Positions 4,711 through 5,769 of a DNA stretch of 5,769 bases are shown here, piece by piece. A model generated the notes under the pieces. The model was not told the origin of the DNA. It saw nothing but the letters and a program-made list of their open reading frames with translations, and searched no databases. How positions within the stretch are numbered: position 1 is the first letter of the stretch; each line of letters starts with the position of its first letter. The DNA is from DATKWS01 sp035529435 (GTDB lineage Bacteria > Krumholzibacteriota > Krumholzibacteriia > Krumholzibacteriales > Krumholzibacteriaceae), in contig DATKWS010000111.1 in NCBI GenBank assembly GCA_035529435.1, forward strand, positions 1-5,769, read 5' to 3'. Position numbers and translations under genes: made by a program.

Positions 4711-5769
4711 TTACTCCTCCCGTGCGTCATCCCGCTCTTCTTCCCGTTCCTCTTCCCGTCCGACGAAGTTCGATAAGTTCTTGCGGAGCTGGTCCATGCT
4801 CCAGACGGAGTTCTTCCTGCCGTTGTCCACCGGGGATTGTTCCGCCGGCTCATCGGCGTGAGGCGTTTCACCCTCGGCTTCTCCGGCAGGCTTCTGCTGA
4901 GTCTTGATTCCGAGCGCCTGTGCCGCGGGCGGGACCGTTGCTGATTTTTCCCTCTGCTCCACCGCGGGCTCGGGTTGCCGCTGCGCCGCAGGGGACTCCT
5001 TCGCTCTCTTATCACGCCGGGGCTGCCCGCTCATGTTCTCCATATCAGCGGTTGCCGTCATCTCCGTCAGTCCGGCGAGCGCCTTCTCGACCTCGTTTTC
5101 GGTCGGGGAGGCCGCCTGTTTCTTCAGATCACTCTGTGATCGCGGCACTTCATAGGTGCTCCAATCAGGCTTCTGGTCCTGGACCTCGTAGTGCCTCCAG
5201 TCGTCCTGGGTCGCCTTCAACTCGACCTGGTCGGGGACATCGTGCTGCTCCTGCATCCCCTGCGCTTTGTATTTCGGTGCGTGTTGCCCCTGTGGCGCCT
5301 CTGCCTCCATCACCACCGTATCCGCTCCCGGCTTCTCGGCCGCCTGCGCGCGGGTCACATGCTCCGCAGGATGCGTCCCCGCTTGCGGAGCCTGCGATCC
5401 ATGCGGGCGTGGAGCCTGACCGGTGGGTGCCGCATGCGGAGCCTGCGATCCACGCCGTTCCCCGTCATCGCATTGATGGACATCGCCCTCGGCGACGCGG
5501 GAGGCGCTCCGGCCACTCTCGTCGATGCGCGCCTCGGGATACAGCCGCTCCTTAAAACTCTGCTCAACGATCCGGCGCGCCTCTCCATTATCGAGGCCGT
5601 CGTTCACCTCGTTCTGTTCGTGCCGGTCACGCGGAACCTCGGTCCGCGCACCGCCGTCCATGCAGGCATCGAGCACCTCATCGACCGCGCCTATCGGTGT
5701 GGTATCGAGAGGCGATACGGCATCTTGATTTCTTGCACCGAAAGCGGGCGGCGCCTCGGCGTAAGCCGG
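4711..5769 (-). CDS. Unrecognised hydrophilic, probably disordered protein, C-terminal 352 residues
   Basis: I do not recognise this protein. The frame is open from the window's right edge to TAA at 4713-4711, so the N-terminus is missing; a GTG at 5676 or ATG at 5661 could be starts, but the residues upstream have the same character and probably belong to it. It is rich in Gln, Glu, Ala, Pro, Asp and Arg, has no hydrophobic segment, and ends in an acidic/basic tail (GREEEREEERDDAREE). Ordered-looking islands are NGEARRIVEQSFKERLYPEA, a tandem DWRHYEV / DWSTYEV with 12-residue period, and the aromatic C-terminal segment NSVWSMDQLRKNLSNFVG. A GSQAP segment is repeated 17 residues apart (18-bp DNA repeats at 5384-5401 and 5435-5452). 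Codons sampled favour G or C in third position, which supports real coding although other frames are open too. Composition would suit a linker-rich structural or scaffold protein; that is inference. DUF167 follows 57 nt downstream. Confidence 0.65.
   Translation of the reverse strand, partial: PAYAEAPPAFGARNQDAVSPLDTTPIGAVDEVLDACMDGGARTEVPRDRHEQNEVNDGLDNGEARRIVEQSFKERLYPEARIDESGRSASRVAEGDVHQCDDGERRGSQAPHAAPTGQAPRPHGSQAPQAGTHPAEHVTRAQAAEKPGADTVVMEAEAPQGQHAPKYKAQGMQEQHDVPDQVELKATQDDWRHYEVQDQKPDWSTYEVPRSQSDLKKQAASPTENEVEKALAGLTEMTATADMENMSGQPRRDKRAKESPAAQRQPEPAVEQREKSATVPPAAQALGIKTQQKPAGEAEGETPHADEPAEQSPVDNGRKNSVWSMDQLRKNLSNFVGREEEREEERDDAREE
5384..5452. repeat. Pair of 18-bp direct repeats inside the unrecognised gene
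   Basis: TGCGGAGCCTGCGATCCA occurs at 5384-5401 and again, identically, at 5435-5452. The 51-bp period is 17 codons and keeps the reading frame; both copies encode the GSQAP segment, with a degenerate GQAP between them. This looks like a recent in-frame tandem duplication within a low-complexity region. Confidence 0.8.

Noticed and set aside
4920..5555. 211-codon plus-strand frame opposite the disordered protein
   Set aside because: Composition is Pro/Arg/Ser/Ala-rich as expected for an antisense shadow; the minus frame is longer, open across the whole region, shows in-frame repeats and ends in a sensible position before DUF167. Not fully excluded.

Overview
The window carries five protein-coding genes and no RNA gene, mobile element or CRISPR array that I can see. 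It is GC-rich in the genes, with clearly AT-richer intergenic stretches carrying sigma70-like promoter matches. I infer a Gram-negative-type or uncultured, GC-rich bacterium. The isoleucyl-tRNA synthetase is of the kind I associate with Bacteroidota and related lineages, but I cannot name the organism and the lineage guess is weak.

Layout. Positions 1-1644, minus strand: the first 548 codons of ileS, cut off by the window's left edge, so the KMSKS loop and anticodon-binding domain are missing. Positions 1645-1993: a 349-bp gap with a very good promoter for ileS (TTGACA, 17 bp, TATAAG) and a leader of about 140 nt. Positions 1994-2818, minus: a complete purine nucleoside phosphorylase. Positions 2819-3046: a divergent promoter region. 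Positions 3047-4339, plus: a membrane-anchored SGNH/GDSL-hydrolase-like protein with three N-terminal membrane segments and an external catalytic domain. Positions 4360-4653, minus: a DUF167 (YggU family) protein, convergent with the hydrolase. Positions 4711-5769, minus: the C-terminal 352 residues of an unrecognised, hydrophilic, probably disordered protein that runs off the right edge.

How the genes relate. Four genes lie on the minus strand and probably descend from a housekeeping neighbourhood: DUF167/YggU-type genes and ileS occur near one another, and near yggS/yggT/divIVA genes, in various bacteria. Here the plus-strand hydrolase gene splits that group, and PNP and ileS each have their own promoter candidate. 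No pathway links all five. PNP serves purine salvage, IleRS protein synthesis, and the hydrolase probably envelope or polysaccharide chemistry.

The best observations are residue-level. The IleRS has a GVHH signature in place of the HIGH motif, a swap linked to extreme mupirocin resistance in type-2 IleRS. The PNP has Asp where the classic trimeric enzymes have the base-reading Asn. The SGNH protein lacks the block III Asn. The unrecognised protein carries a tandem DW-x-x-YEV motif. I see no convincing new multi-gene system.
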